From: Candidatus Bathyarchaeota archaeon
GTDB lineage: Archaea; Thermoproteota; Bathyarchaeia; 40CM-2-53-6; RBG-13-38-9
Length of the DNA stretch: 6,146 nt
Assembly (NCBI GenBank): GCA_030671315.1
Contig: DAOUZW010000072.1
Coordinates: 1 to 6,146 of the forward strand
Direction of reading: 5' to 3'
The notes below the pieces were generated by a model, which was given only the letters and a program-made list of their open reading frames with translations, was not told the DNA's origin and did not search any database. The position numbers were made by a program, and so were the translations under genes. Below are positions 5,442 through 6,146 of this stretch, piece after piece (within the stretch, counting starts at the first letter, position 1; the number at the start of each line of letters is the position of its first letter).

Positions 5442-6008
5442 TTAAGATAGATCTTTTCCCCAGGGATTAAATAGATCTTGTTTGAGACCAAGTCTTAGAA
5501 GTATTCTGCCGACGATAAAGTCCACAAGATCCTGTATGGTTTTGGGCTTATGATAGAATCCTGGACTTGCTGGAATGATTGCAGCGCCCATACGACTCAA
5601 TTTTAAAAGATTTTCAAGATGAATTGAATTCAAAGGTGTTTCTCTAGTAACTATGATTAGAGGCCGTCCTTCTTTTAGACATATATCTGCAGTTCTTAAC
5701 AGTAAATTCCTGGAATTTCCACTTGCTATAGCTCCTACTGAAGCCATCGAACAAGGAACAATAACCATCGAATCAAATTGATATGACCCACTAGCAAGTG
5801 GAGAAGAAAAATCATCAATATCATAATGCTGCTTGGCCATACTTAGGATGTCTTCAGGTCTCTTCGAAAGTTCGAGTTCAAAGATCTCTTTTGCTGGATT
5901 TGTAATTATAATTGATACATCTATTCCTCTTTCTTTAAGAACTTCTAGAAATTTCCAAGCATATGTTGCGCCACTGGCTCCTGTTATACCAACTACTATA
6001 TGCAACAT
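5442..6008 (-). CDS. ubiX: Flavin prenyltransferase UbiX
   Basis: UbiX joins a dimethylallyl group to reduced FMN to make the prenylated FMN used by UbiD enzymes. The 188 residues match the usual length. Motifs in order are the flavin-binding GITGASG (7-13), PCSMASVGAIASG (85-97), LKEGRPLIIVTRETPL (111-126), HLENLLKLSRMGA (130-142) and the PASPGFY loop (146-152). The ATG at 6008 is preceded by GGTGA (6016-6012) only three bases away, and the protein begins directly with the first Rossmann strand, so the start is firm. It is the first gene of the operon; ubiD follows after 41 bases. Those 41 bases contain three GATAT copies near the ubiX stop, probably just AT-rich spacer. This copy probably serves the adjacent UbiD, though it could supply other UbiD enzymes in the cell. 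Confidence 0.96.
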   Translation of the reverse strand: MLHIVVGITGASGATYAWKFLEVLKERGIDVSIIITNPAKEIFELELSKRPEDILSMAKQHYDIDDFSSPLASGSYQFDSMVIVPCSMASVGAIASGNSRNLLLRTADICLKEGRPLIIVTRETPLNSIHLENLLKLSRMGAAIIPASPGFYHKPKTIQDLVDFIVGRILLRLGLKQDLFNPWGKDLS

Positions 6009-6146
6009 TTTTCACCAACAAACATAATCAAATTCAAGTAGGTTAGGGCGGAAAATGTATCTTATCATGGACCAATATTAAGAGTTAGATGATTTGATTC
6101 TCTTGAACTCTTGTCAGTGATAATCTGTGTCTCTGAATGGTGAAAA

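Noticed and set aside
5423..5442. Three GATAT copies between ubiX and ubiD
   Set aside because: Very short, spaced 7 and 8 bases, in AT-rich spacer; no sign of a real repeat array or operator.
6065..6145. Short open minus-strand frame entering from the right edge, with a tail (HLTLNIGP) reminiscent of the start of the 49-kDa NADH dehydrogenase/hydrogenase family
   Set aside because: It stops directly after the resemblance, lacks the following conserved residues, and is only 26 codons; most likely chance in the ubiX upstream region.

Overview
The window is AT-rich archaeal DNA. It carries archaeal information-processing genes (aIF1, transcription factor B, an intron-split tRNA) and a four-gene cluster of the archaeal version of the mevalonate pathway. 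A tRNA-Gln with three bulge-helix-bulge introns, two of them outside the anticodon loop, and frequent TTG starts suggest a TACK-type archaeon (Thermoproteota, perhaps Nitrososphaeria or a relative). That placement is an inference; no phylogeny was done.

Layout. Bases 1-700 read rightward: the 3' end of an unrecognised gene, then aIF1 (149-457) and a 75-residue zinc-ribbon protein (473-700), closely spaced and probably co-transcribed. Bases 701-796 are a convergent terminator region. TFB (797-1723) reads leftward and starts with TTG behind a good Shine-Dalgarno. Bases 1724-1998 hold the long TFB leader, with two small hairpins and a TATA-like box, and the tRNA promoter region. The tRNA-Gln(CTG) gene (1999-2137, rightward) is cut by three introns of 21 nt each, at 21/22, 37/38 and 59/60. 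Bases 2138-2479 hold a T-tract tRNA terminator, a possible unannotated small membrane protein on the minus strand (2186-2396, two overlapping frames), and the poly-T end of the next operon.

Bases 2480-6008 form one leftward operon in transcription order ubiX, ubiD, AcnX large, AcnX small. In the archaeal mevalonate pathway, the two AcnX subunits form phosphomevalonate dehydratase, which makes trans-anhydromevalonate 5-phosphate. The UbiD-family enzyme then decarboxylates this to isopentenyl phosphate using prenylated FMN, the cofactor made by UbiX. All four parts of this two-step branch are adjacent and ordered, so the operon feeds isoprenoid and ether-lipid synthesis. Bases 6009-6146 hold the ubiX ribosome-binding site and probably its promoter; no gene is supported there.

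The strongest unusual item is the triple-intron tRNA, in which all three introns fit the same splice-motif geometry and have the same length. The possible two-frame small membrane protein is the best candidate for something undescribed.
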